From NCBI RefSeq assembly GCF_024305245.1, contig NZ_JAMWYX010000001.1:310001-374000 (forward strand): 64,000 nucleotides of DNA, written 5' to 3'. The notes under the pieces are model-generated. The model did not search any database. It was not told where the DNA came from and was given only the letters and a program-made list of their open reading frames with translations. The stretch's first letter is position 1; every line of letters begins with the position of its first letter. The translations under genes and the position numbers were made by a program. Below, in pieces: positions 1-7,602 of this stretch. The DNA comes from Erythrobacter sp. (lineage in GTDB: Bacteria > Pseudomonadota > Alphaproteobacteria > Sphingomonadales > Sphingomonadaceae).

Positions 1-395
1 GCGGCGCTGGCAGCAAAGCGGCTTGCCTCGGCACGCGATGATCGCATCGCCAGCAGCCAGACGACCCCGATCAGCGCCGTTGGCACCGACCAAGCCACAA
101 TCCATCCGGCCCAAGCGGCAGGCGTTGCCCCGTCGATCACTTCGCCGCTGATGGTCCAGCCGAAAAATGCGGTCCACCCGGCAATTGCCAGCAAGGCAAG
201 GGCAGCAGGCAGCCAACCGAAACGCGAAACGGCGGGCACGTCCGGCTCACTCTCGACCCACGCCTCCTCCAGCAGCATCTCGCCGCTGTCAGGCGCAGCA
301 TCATTGATGCCGCTTTCCTGCGATGAAGCCGTGCCGGTCGCGTCGTCCGCGCCGCCTTTGCGCCCCAAAGCGCGCATCTGGTGCCGTTCTGCCAT
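1..395 (-). CDS. Membrane protein of unknown function, N-terminal part (continues past the window edge)
   Basis: Reading leftwards from an ATG at 395, an open frame of 131 codons runs off the start of the window, so only the N-terminus is visible. Residues 1-55 are hydrophilic and acidic, with no signal peptide. Two probable membrane helices follow, at about residues 61-81 and 95-117, and the chain then becomes polar (SSRAEASRF). The bulk of the protein lies outside the window. I do not recognise the family from this fragment. It diverges from the Hpt-like gene at 465, leaving a 69-base shared promoter region. Confidence 0.6.
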   Translation of the reverse strand, partial: MAERHQMRALGRKGGADDATGTASSQESGINDAAPDSGEMLLEEAWVESEPDVPAVSRFGWLPAALALLAIAGWTAFFGWTISGEVIDGATPAAWAGWIVAWSVPTALIGVVWLLAMRSSRAEASRFAASA

Positions 396-464
396 GCTCG
401 CGTCATACCACAGCCGCAAACGGGATAAACCCTGCTTTAACCAAATGCGTGTTAGCCCCCTGCC

Positions 465-776
465 ATGGCCTATGACAACGGAGCTCTGGATGCGACGCTT
501 GCGGCAGCTGCAGGCGATAACGCCGCGCTGATGCACGAGCTGCGCGGTGCATTCCTGGAGAGCGCCGCGCGCCAGCTCGATCTGCTCAAGCGCGCGCGCT
601 GCGACGGCAATTGGAACGTCGCGGCGATGCGGCTCAAGGGTCTGGCGGCGAGTTTCCACGCCGATGAATTGCTGTCAGCCGCCGATCATGCGCTCAATGC
701 CGCGCCCGGTGAGCCGCTCGCGATCCGTGAAATCGAGGCAGTGCTGGCACGTTTCAACCGGTCGGCCCGGCGCTGA
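465..776 (+). CDS. Hpt-domain-like protein lacking the phosphoacceptor histidine
   Basis: This 103-residue protein is almost entirely one histidine phosphotransfer (Hpt) helical bundle. The N-terminal half (GALDATLAAAAGD..ELRGAFLESAARQLDLL) matches the Hpt pattern, and the signature helix reads AAMRLKGLAASF at about residues 53-64. In functional Hpt proteins this is AHxLKG, with His accepting phosphate. Here the position is Met55 (codon at 627-629), so the protein should not relay phosphate. The fold is an inference from this motif; a scaffold or decoy role is plausible but unproven. It is the first gene of a plus-strand group ending in a kinase-like gene that also lacks its histidine. Confidence 0.7.
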   Translation: MAYDNGALDATLAAAAGDNAALMHELRGAFLESAARQLDLLKRARCDGNWNVAAMRLKGLAASFHADELLSAADHALNAAPGEPLAIREIEAVLARFNRSARR

Positions 777-884
777 TCCGTCAGCCCGCCCGCGATTTCG
801 GGCAAATTTAGGCAGGCGCCGCTTGAACCGCTGATGCGGAACCGCCAATCGGGGGGTATTGATCCCTCGGCGAAAGGCGGCAGG

Positions 885-2096
885 ATGCGCACGGCCCTGA
901 TTGCGGCCCTCAGACACAGTTCGAACGGCCCCCTGCAAGCTGCCCCCTTGCGCGCGACATTGCCGCTCGCCGGGCGCAGCGTGCTGGCGCGGCAGGTCGA
1001 TCTGTTGCGGGCGCAGGGGTGCGAACGTATCCTGTGCCTGTGCGACCGGGTTGATGGCGAAGTCCTGCGGGTGCAGGCCGCTGTCGAGGCATCGGGCGGG
1101 ACGTTTCAGGCTTTGCGCGGCTTTCTTCACCTGCCGGCAATGGTGCGGGCGGATGATGAATTGGTGATCCTGGCCGATGGTCTGGTGCCCGATCCGGCGA
1201 TGGTGCGCGATCTGTTTGCAACCGGCCCGCAGCCCCCGCGTTTTGTCGCTTGTCTGCCCGCCGAAAGCGCGATGGTGAGCCGTCATCCCGACGATTTCGA
1301 GCGGATCGATGCGACGCGCCATTGGGCCGGTTTGCTGGCGATGCGCGGCGCGCCGGTGCAGCGTCTTGCCGATTTTCTCCCCGATGCCGATGCAATATCC
1401 GTCCTGCTCCGGCTTGCGCTGCAGGATGGGACGCCGTGCCGCGAACTTCCGAATGAAAATCCCGGTCCGGAAAGCTGGTTGCTGGCGACCGACGCGGATG
1501 CGCTGGCGCAGCAGGAGCATGCGTTGATCTTCCGCGCTGCAGGCGCTGTCGACTGGCTCAGGCCTTCGCTGGCGGCAGCGCGAATGGCCGCGCGCGCTCT
1601 CGGCCCGCGCGCGCTTGGCCGAGGGCCGCTGATTGCGCTGTTGACGGCGGCGGCGCTGCTGCTGGGCGGGGTTGGGGCCAGCGCGCTGGGGGTTCCATCG
1701 ATCGGGCTTGCTCTTGCCGCTGGCGGCGTGTTCGGGGCGGCGCTGGCGGGTGCGCTAGCCGCGATGCAGCGGCAGTTGATGGGCGAGGGGTCATCGCCGA
1801 ACGCCTGGGCGCGGCTCGGTTGGGGCGTGGACATCTTCGCGGCGATTGCCCTGTTGCTGTCGCTGTCACCCGTCCCCTGGGGAGAGCCGCTGGCGGCTCT
1901 GGGGCCGGTCACCATCGGGCTGGCGCGTCTCGTGCTCCGGAAGTCCTGCTTCGCGCCTGTCGCTGTTCTGGCAGACCGCGCCGTGCTGCTCGCCGCGCTC
2001 GCACTCGCCGCCGCATTCGACCTGCTCCCGCTCGCAACCGCGTTGGCTGCGCTGCTGTTGCTGGGTGAAATGCTGCTGCGCCGCGACCGGATTTGA
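885..2096 (+). CDS. Nucleotidyltransferase-like domain fused to a multi-helix membrane domain
   Basis: The ATG at 885 is chosen because AGG precedes it; an in-frame ATG at 834 would add an unlikely leader. The 403-residue protein has two parts. Residues 1 to about 200 resemble a MobA-like or sugar-phosphate nucleotidyltransferase: LAGRSVLARQVDLLRAQG near residue 28, then a strand ending in LADG near 95-98 where the metal-binding Asp would sit. From about residue 246 to the end there are roughly six hydrophobic helices. The layout recalls bifunctional inositol-phosphate cytidylyltransferase/CDP-alcohol transferases, but I see neither the usual GxG..R nucleotide loop nor the CDP-alcohol transferase motif. 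Enzymatic activity is doubtful and the function unknown. Confidence 0.6.
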   Translation: MRTALIAALRHSSNGPLQAAPLRATLPLAGRSVLARQVDLLRAQGCERILCLCDRVDGEVLRVQAAVEASGGTFQALRGFLHLPAMVRADDELVILADGLVPDPAMVRDLFATGPQPPRFVACLPAESAMVSRHPDDFERIDATRHWAGLLAMRGAPVQRLADFLPDADAISVLLRLALQDGTPCRELPNENPGPESWLLATDADALAQQEHALIFRAAGAVDWLRPSLAAARMAARALGPRALGRGPLIALLTAAALLLGGVGASALGVPSIGLALAAGGVFGAALAGALAAMQRQLMGEGSSPNAWARLGWGVDIFAAIALLLSLSPVPWGEPLAALGPVTIGLARLVLRKSCFAPVAVLADRAVLLAALALAAAFDLLPLATALAALLLLGEMLLRRDRI

Positions 2097-2136
2097 ACTA
2101 ACGCGTATTTAACTATGCGCCGTTTATGGCGGCAGG

Positions 2137-3081
2137 ATGGGCGAAGAAGCAATGGCACTCGCGACCGCCAGTCCGGTCGAGAAGAATCTGCGAGAGAACC
2201 TCGCGCGTGAAAACCGCGCGCTGGGCGCGGTTGTGCCGGTGCTGCGCCATCTGCTGGCAAGCGAAGGGCAAAGGCTCGTGAGCGATGCGATCCTTGCGCG
2301 GGTGCGGGGGATGCTGTCCGATCTTGCCGCGCAGCTGCTGGCGGTGGCGGATGGACGCGATCCGGCGCTGCGCAGCTTCAACCAGAGCGATACCGATACG
2401 CGCGATACGCTGGCTGAAAGCCTCGCCGCGGATCAGGTCTTGCTGACTCTGTGCCATGCGCTGGCGGTGGAAAGCCATCTGGCCGAACGGCTTCATCATC
2501 AGCGCGGGATCGACCCGGTGTTGTGCCCGCTGCTGCAGGAATTGATCGCTTCCGATGAGCCGGTGATTGCCGAACTGGCGATGAACATGCTCGCCGCGCA
2601 GTCGCGCTTCATCCAGAGCCAGCGCCGCATGGAATTGCCGCTGACCGAACTGCCGCCCGAATTGTTTCATGCCATTCTGTCGGATCATGCGCACCAGCAC
2701 GGCAGCCCCGCGCCGGACAGCGCCTTGGCTCGGCTGTCGCAGAATTACGATGAAGCGGCATCCCGGCTCGGCCTGCTTGCCCGGCTCGTTTCGGCAATGC
2801 GGCGCGGCGCGGTGGCGGCGCTGGCGCTCGATCATGCCGGTCTTGCGCTGTTCGCGAGCGCGCTGGCCACGCTGTCCCGGCAGCCGCGTGCCCATGCGGT
2901 GCTGGCGTGTCACGAACAACAGGGCGCGCGTCTGGCGCTGGGGCTGCGGGCGGCGGGGCTCGGGGTTGAGGCGATCGAGCGGCAGTTTCTGCTGGTCGAT
3001 CCGGCAGCCCGTATGCCGCGCGACCTTGCGGATATATCCCCTGAACGGGCGCGTCTGCTGCTTGACGCGGCCGCGGGCTGA
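2137..3081 (+). CDS. Hypothetical helical protein upstream of a kinase-like gene
   Basis: This 314-residue protein is soluble, rich in Leu, Ala and Arg and predicted to be mostly helical, with no signal peptide or membrane helix. The region around LQELIASDEPVIAELAMNML and SRFIQSQ suggests helical repeats. It is vaguely reminiscent of DUF2336 proteins, which in alphaproteobacteria often sit next to signalling genes, but I cannot confirm that family. Its stop codon (3079-3081) is one base before the ATG of the kinase-like gene, so the two are almost certainly cotranscribed and perhaps partners. The start could also be the ATG at 2152. Confidence 0.65.
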   Translation: MGEEAMALATASPVEKNLRENLARENRALGAVVPVLRHLLASEGQRLVSDAILARVRGMLSDLAAQLLAVADGRDPALRSFNQSDTDTRDTLAESLAADQVLLTLCHALAVESHLAERLHHQRGIDPVLCPLLQELIASDEPVIAELAMNMLAAQSRFIQSQRRMELPLTELPPELFHAILSDHAHQHGSPAPDSALARLSQNYDEAASRLGLLARLVSAMRRGAVAALALDHAGLALFASALATLSRQPRAHAVLACHEQQGARLALGLRAAGLGVEAIERQFLLVDPAARMPRDLADISPERARLLLDAAAG

Positions 3082-3082
3082 A

Positions 3083-4504
3083 ATGAACAGTATGGAACGC
3101 CGCGACAGCCTGCTGGGTGCCCACGGTCTGACCGACGCGCGCGACTGGCTGATCAACGCAGACGAGCCGCTGGCCGAGCTGCAGGCGCGGTGCGGGGGGC
3201 GGGTGCCCGGTCCGCTGGCGATCCCGGAATTGCGGGAACTGGTTCGCCAGACCCGTGAGATGGGCCTGAGGCTCGCCAGAGCCTTCGCAGCTTTCGATGG
3301 GGAAGCGCTGGTCACCGGCTTTGCCCGGATCCACCCCGCCAGCGAAGCCGCCGGTGGTGGCTGCGAAGTGCTGGTGGAGAACTGGCAGCGGAGCGTGCAA
3401 TCCGTGCCGGAGGGCCGCGAATTTGCCGAGCGGCTCGACGCGATCGATCGTGCCACCGCCGAGGTCAGCGCCCGGCTCGACGCGCGTCAGCGGGTGCAGG
3501 TGTTGAGCGCGCTGGCACCCGATGCGCTGGAATTGCAGGCCGCCTGCATGGCCGCGCCGGGCCGCGTGTGGAGCGAGCTGGTCGAATTGAAGGGCATTGC
3601 ACATCAACAACCCCTGCACTGGCGGCTGCTCGATGGAACAGCCTGCCGGTTTGCCGGTTCGCAGCGCCGCTGGCGGGCGCGGCTGATGCCGTTGGGGCCG
3701 GACCTGCAAACGCCTTCGGGCTTCGAACTGTTGCTGATTGCCGAAGAGCCGCTGTCCGCCATGCCGATTGCAAAAGACAGCGGCGAAAGCGGCGAGACCA
3801 CGCCGACCCGCCTGATCGGCAGTGCGCTCGCGCCCGTTCTGCGCCAGCCGGTGTCGCGGATCATCGCCAATGCCGAAACCATCCGCGCGCGGCTCGCCGG
3901 GCCGCTGCGCGAGGAATACAGCGAATATGCCGGCACGATCGCCAGCGCGGGCCAGCACCTTGCAGCGATGCTCGATGATCTGGCCGATCTCGAAGTGGTG
4001 GAGACGCCCGGCTTCGTGACGGTGCGCGAGCGGGTCGACCTCGCCGATGCGGCGGTCAGGGCGGCGGGTATCCTCGGGGTACGCGCGCGCAACAGCGACA
4101 TTCGCCTCGATGTGTCGGGCGATCGCGGTGCGGCGGTCGCGACGGCGGAGTTTCGCCGGGTGCTGCAAATTCTCATCAACCTGATCGGCAATGCGATCGC
4201 CTATTCGCCGGGCGGCAGCACTGTCACGATCACGGCCCGCGCGGCGGATGCCTCCAGCAAGAAGGGGGGCAGGGTGGTCGTTACCGTCGCTGATGAAGGG
4301 CCGGGGGTCACGACCGAGCAGGCGAAACGCATTTTCGAGAAGTTCGAACGCCTCGGCCGCGACAGCAATGGCGGCAAGGACAAGGGATCGGGCCTTGGCC
4401 TTTACATCTCGCATTGTCTGGCAGAGGCGATGGACGGCAGCCTGACGGTCGGCCGCGCGGAAGGCGGCGGGGCGCTGTTCACGCTGGAATTGCCGGGGGC
4501 GTAA
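3083..4504 (+). CDS. Histidine-kinase-like protein without the phosphoacceptor histidine
   Basis: The 473-residue protein has an N-terminal region of about 230 residues, including a PAS-like stretch near 170-215 (LHWRLLDGTACRFAG). A dimerisation helix pair (about 246-310) and a complete HATPase domain follow: N-box NLIGNAIAYS, G1 DEGPGV, F-box FEKFERLGR and G2 GSGLGLYIS. In the H-box, where kinases read HELRTP, this one reads PVLRQP with Pro251. ATP binding is therefore expected but autophosphorylation at the normal site is not. Caulobacter DivL is a known kinase-family member that has lost this histidine, though this protein is much shorter and orthology is not claimed. There is no membrane segment. 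Confidence 0.8.
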   Translation: MNSMERRDSLLGAHGLTDARDWLINADEPLAELQARCGGRVPGPLAIPELRELVRQTREMGLRLARAFAAFDGEALVTGFARIHPASEAAGGGCEVLVENWQRSVQSVPEGREFAERLDAIDRATAEVSARLDARQRVQVLSALAPDALELQAACMAAPGRVWSELVELKGIAHQQPLHWRLLDGTACRFAGSQRRWRARLMPLGPDLQTPSGFELLLIAEEPLSAMPIAKDSGESGETTPTRLIGSALAPVLRQPVSRIIANAETIRARLAGPLREEYSEYAGTIASAGQHLAAMLDDLADLEVVETPGFVTVRERVDLADAAVRAAGILGVRARNSDIRLDVSGDRGAAVATAEFRRVLQILINLIGNAIAYSPGGSTVTITARAADASSKKGGRVVVTVADEGPGVTTEQAKRIFEKFERLGRDSNGGKDKGSGLGLYISHCLAEAMDGSLTVGRAEGGGALFTLELPGA

Positions 4505-4541
4505 ACCGGCATATTGGCCAGGCGCCTCGAATTCTTGCGAC

Positions 4542-4748
4542 CTAATCCGGCGTTCGGCCAACCCTGCTTGCGCCCCACAAGGCAAAGGCCCCGGTCGTTG
4601 CCGTTAGTGCGCCGTAGAACGCCCATTCGCGCTGGGCGAACATGATACTGCCCGCAGGCCAATTCAGCAGTCCCAAACCCTGAAAGGCCCAAATGGCGCC
4701 GAATGCGATCAGCAATCCGCCGAACGCTTTCAGCACCATCGGAAGCAT
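4542..4748 (-). CDS. Small two-helix membrane protein
   Basis: A 68-residue open frame encodes two hydrophobic helices, about residues 4-25 and 42-60, joined by a short polar loop (NWPAGSIMFAQREW). I do not recognise a family. It begins 12 bases after the citrate synthase stop codon on the same strand, so it is probably the last gene of the gltA transcript. It converges with the kinase-like gene ending at 4504, with 37 bases between them. The composition and clean helices argue for a real gene, but small membrane ORFs in GC-rich DNA carry some risk. Confidence 0.6.
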   Translation of the reverse strand: MLPMVLKAFGGLLIAFGAIWAFQGLGLLNWPAGSIMFAQREWAFYGALTATTGAFALWGASRVGRTPD

Positions 4749-4760
4749 TGCTGGCGCGCC

Positions 4761-6047
4761 TTAGCGACGATCCAGCGGGATGTAGTCGCGCTGCGTCGGG
4801 CCGGTGTAAAGCTGGCGCGGACGGCCGATCTTCTGACCGGGATCGGAAATCATCTCGTTCCACTGCGCCACCCAGCCCACGGTGCGCGCCAGCGCAAACA
4901 GCGCGGTGAACATCGTGGTAGGGAAGCCGATCGCCGAAAGGATGATGCCCGAATAGAAATCGACGTTCGGGAACAGCTTCTTCTCGATAAAATAGGGATC
5001 GTTGAGCGCCAGTTCTTCCAGCCGCAGTGCCGTCTCGAACAGCGGATCATCAACCTTCAGCGCATCGAAAACTTCGCGCACGGTCTTCTGCATGACGGTC
5101 GCGCGCGGATCGTAGTTCTTGTACACGCGGTGGCCGAAGCCCATCAGGCGGAACGGATCGTTCTTGTCCTTGGCGCGCTCGATGTAATGCGGAATGCGGT
5201 CCGGGGTGCCGATTTCCTTGAGCATGTTGAGTGCGGCTTCGTTGGCACCGCCATGCGCCGGGCCCCAAAGGCAGGCGATGCCCGCAGCGATACAGGCGAA
5301 CGGGTTCGCGCCCGACGACCCGGCAAGCCGCACGGTCGAGGTCGAAGCGTTCTGTTCGTGATCGGCATGGAGGATGAAAATCCGGTCCATCGCCTTTTCG
5401 ACCGCCGGGATCACCTCGTATTCCTCTGCCGGAACGCCGAAGGTCATCTTCAGAAAGTTGCCCGTGTAAGACAGCTTGTTGTCGGGATAGATGAAAGGCT
5501 GACCGATCGAATATTTGAACGCCATCGCCGCGATCGTCGGCATTTTGGCGATCAGCCGGTGCGAACTGATCTTCCGGTGCTCGGGATCCGAGATGTCGGT
5601 GCTGTCGTGATAGAACGCCGACAGCGCGCCGACCACGCCGCACATGATCGCCATCGGGTGCGCGTCACGGCGGAAACCCCGGTAGAAGGTCATCAGCTGT
5701 TCGTGCAGCATGGTGTGGCGGGTGATGGTGTAGTTGAAGTCGTCCATCTCCGCCTTGCTCGGCAGTTCGCCGTTCAGCAGCAGGTAGCTGACTTCCATGA
5801 AGCTGGAATCCTCGGCCAGCTGGCCGATCGGATAGCCGCGGTGCAGCAGCACGCCTTCGTCACCGTCGATATAGGTCAGCGCGCTTTCGCAGCTCGCGGT
5901 CGAGGTGAAACCGGGGTCGAAAGTGAAAGCACCGGTCTGCGCGTAGAGCTTGCGGATGTCGATGACATCGGGGCCGGTGCTGCCTTCAAGCACGGAATAA
6001 TCGAAGGTCTTCCCGCCGAGTTCGAGTTTCGCCAGCTTGTCTGCCAA
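4761..6047 (-). CDS. gltA: Citrate synthase
   Basis: This enzyme condenses acetyl-CoA and oxaloacetate into citrate, the entry step of the TCA cycle. The 428-residue product is the full length of the type II bacterial enzyme. Active-site segments are intact: [40 protein letters not shown] and the Asp in NVDFYSG. The start is a TTG at 6047 ([13 protein letters not shown]); it lies seven bases after GGAG, and the upstream in-frame ATG at 6317 would add an unrelated extension into gltX. It sits 53 bases downstream of gltX on the same strand, and a small membrane protein follows. Confidence 0.96.
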   Translation of the reverse strand: MADKLAKLELGGKTFDYSVLEGSTGPDVIDIRKLYAQTGAFTFDPGFTSTASCESALTYIDGDEGVLLHRGYPIGQLAEDSSFMEVSYLLLNGELPSKAEMDDFNYTITRHTMLHEQLMTFYRGFRRDAHPMAIMCGVVGALSAFYHDSTDISDPEHRKISSHRLIAKMPTIAAMAFKYSIGQPFIYPDNKLSYTGNFLKMTFGVPAEEYEVIPAVEKAMDRIFILHADHEQNASTSTVRLAGSSGANPFACIAAGIACLWGPAHGGANEAALNMLKEIGTPDRIPHYIERAKDKNDPFRLMGFGHRVYKNYDPRATVMQKTVREVFDALKVDDPLFETALRLEELALNDPYFIEKKLFPNVDFYSGIILSAIGFPTTMFTALFALARTVGWVAQWNEMISDPGQKIGRPRQLYTGPTQRDYIPLDRR

Positions 6048-6100
6048 GGTCTGTCTCCTGTCCAAATTCTTTGCCGTTCCCGCGCCTTGCGCCGTCTGCT

Positions 6101-7537
6101 TTATGCAGCCTGGGCGTCGAGCCGGGCGAGAGCTTCTTCCCGTCCCAGAAGGACCAGAACATCGAAAATACCGGGTGAGGTCGTCGACCCGGTCAGCGCC
6201 GCGCGCATCGGCTGCGCCAGCTTGCCAAGGCCCAATCCCAGTTCCTCCGCAAGCGATTTCGTAGTGGCTTCGAGTGCCTCGCTTGTCCAGTCGTTTTCGC
6301 CCCCCAAACGCTCGCAAATCTTGCGCAGGTTGCTGCGTGCGTCGGCATCGAGGAGCTGGGCGGCTTTCTCGGTCATTTCCAGCGGCCGCTTGGCGAACAG
6401 GAATGCCGATCCTTCAACAACTTCGTTGAGGTTCTTCGCACGCACTTTAATCACCGGCATAGCCGCCGCGAGCAGCCCCGCATCGGCATCTTCGCCCATC
6501 CGCTCCGCGACCAGCGTGGCCAGACGTGCATCATCGGCTTCGCGCAGGTAGTGCCCGTTCAGGTTTTCGAGCTTTTTGATGTCGAACCGTGAAGGGCTCT
6601 TGCCGACGCCATCGAGATCGAACAGCTCGACCGCCTCCTCTCGGGTGATCTCCTCGCGGTCGCCGTGGCCCCAGCCGAGCCGCAACAGGTAGTTGAACAG
6701 CGCCTCGGGCAGGATGCCGAATTCGTCGCGATAGGCCTCCACCCCCAAAGCGCCGTGGCGCTTGGAGAGCTTCGCCCCGTCCGATCCGTGGATCAGCGGG
6801 ATATGGGCATAGACCGGATCGGGCCAGCCGCCCTCGATCGCGTTCATCGCGCGGATGATCGGCAGCTGGCGGAAAGCGTTGTTCAGGTGATCATCGCCGC
6901 GGATCACGTGGGTTACGCCCATGTCATGGTCGTCGACCACCACCGCCAGCATATAGGTCGGCGTGCCATCGGCGCGCAGGATGATGTAGTCGTCGATTTC
7001 CTCGTTCCGCACCGTCACCGCGCCCTGCACCCGGTCGTGAATGGTGGTCTCGCCATCATTCGGGGTTTTGAGCCGGACAGTGAAGGGGGTACCTGCGGGC
7101 GCTTCGGCGGGATCACGGTCACGCCAGCGCCCGTCATAGCGCAGCGGCTGCTTGTTGGCGCGCTGCTCCGCGCGCATCGCTTCGAGTTCTTCGGACGTTG
7201 CGAAGCATTTATAGGCGTGGCCCGCTTCGAGCAATTGTAGCGCGACTTCGGCGTGACGCTCCGCCCGGTCGGACTGGAACAGCGGCGGCGCGTCATAATC
7301 CAGGCCGAGCCAGTCGAGCCCTTCGATGATCGCATCGATTGCCTCCTGAGTCGAACGCTTGGCATCGGTATCCTCGATCCGCAGCAGCGTGCGCCCGCCA
7401 TGGTGGCGCGCATAGAGCCAGTTGAACAACGCCGTGCGCGCGCCGCCGATATGCAGAAAGCCGGTGGGCGAGGGGGCGAAACGAGTCACCACCTGGGTTG
7501 CCGGCGAATCCGCGGGGCTGCTGCTTTCGCTTGCCAT
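6101..7537 (-). CDS. gltX: Glutamate--tRNA ligase
   Basis: This class I synthetase charges tRNA-Glu with glutamate. The 478-residue protein has the HIGH-type signature in [20 protein letters not shown] near residues 21-40 and the KMSKS equivalent KLSKRHG around residue 250. The C-terminal anticodon-binding helical domain is complete. Alphaproteobacteria often carry two GluRS paralogues, one of them able to charge tRNA-Gln for amidation; which type this is cannot be decided here. gltX leads into gltA on the same strand and diverges from comEC, whose start is 65 bases away. Confidence 0.95.
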   Translation of the reverse strand: MASESSSPADSPATQVVTRFAPSPTGFLHIGGARTALFNWLYARHHGGRTLLRIEDTDAKRSTQEAIDAIIEGLDWLGLDYDAPPLFQSDRAERHAEVALQLLEAGHAYKCFATSEELEAMRAEQRANKQPLRYDGRWRDRDPAEAPAGTPFTVRLKTPNDGETTIHDRVQGAVTVRNEEIDDYIILRADGTPTYMLAVVVDDHDMGVTHVIRGDDHLNNAFRQLPIIRAMNAIEGGWPDPVYAHIPLIHGSDGAKLSKRHGALGVEAYRDEFGILPEALFNYLLRLGWGHGDREEITREEAVELFDLDGVGKSPSRFDIKKLENLNGHYLREADDARLATLVAERMGEDADAGLLAAAMPVIKVRAKNLNEVVEGSAFLFAKRPLEMTEKAAQLLDADARSNLRKICERLGGENDWTSEALEATTKSLAEELGLGLGKLAQPMRAALTGSTTSPGIFDVLVLLGREEALARLDAQAA

Positions 7538-7602
7538 TGCCTGTCACTTCCTGTTCAGTTTGAGCGGCTTGGCGTGGGCCTTGCCGGTCAGGGGGCGAGC
7601 CG

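Noticed and set aside
3083-4504. Calling the kinase-like gene an orthologue of DivL
   Set aside because: DivL is much longer with several PAS domains and a membrane anchor. Only loss of the H-box histidine is shared, which can arise independently.
2609-4585. A 658-codon minus-strand frame opposite the kinase-like gene
   Set aside because: The opposite strand encodes the HATPase motifs; this frame has no family features and is an antisense artefact.
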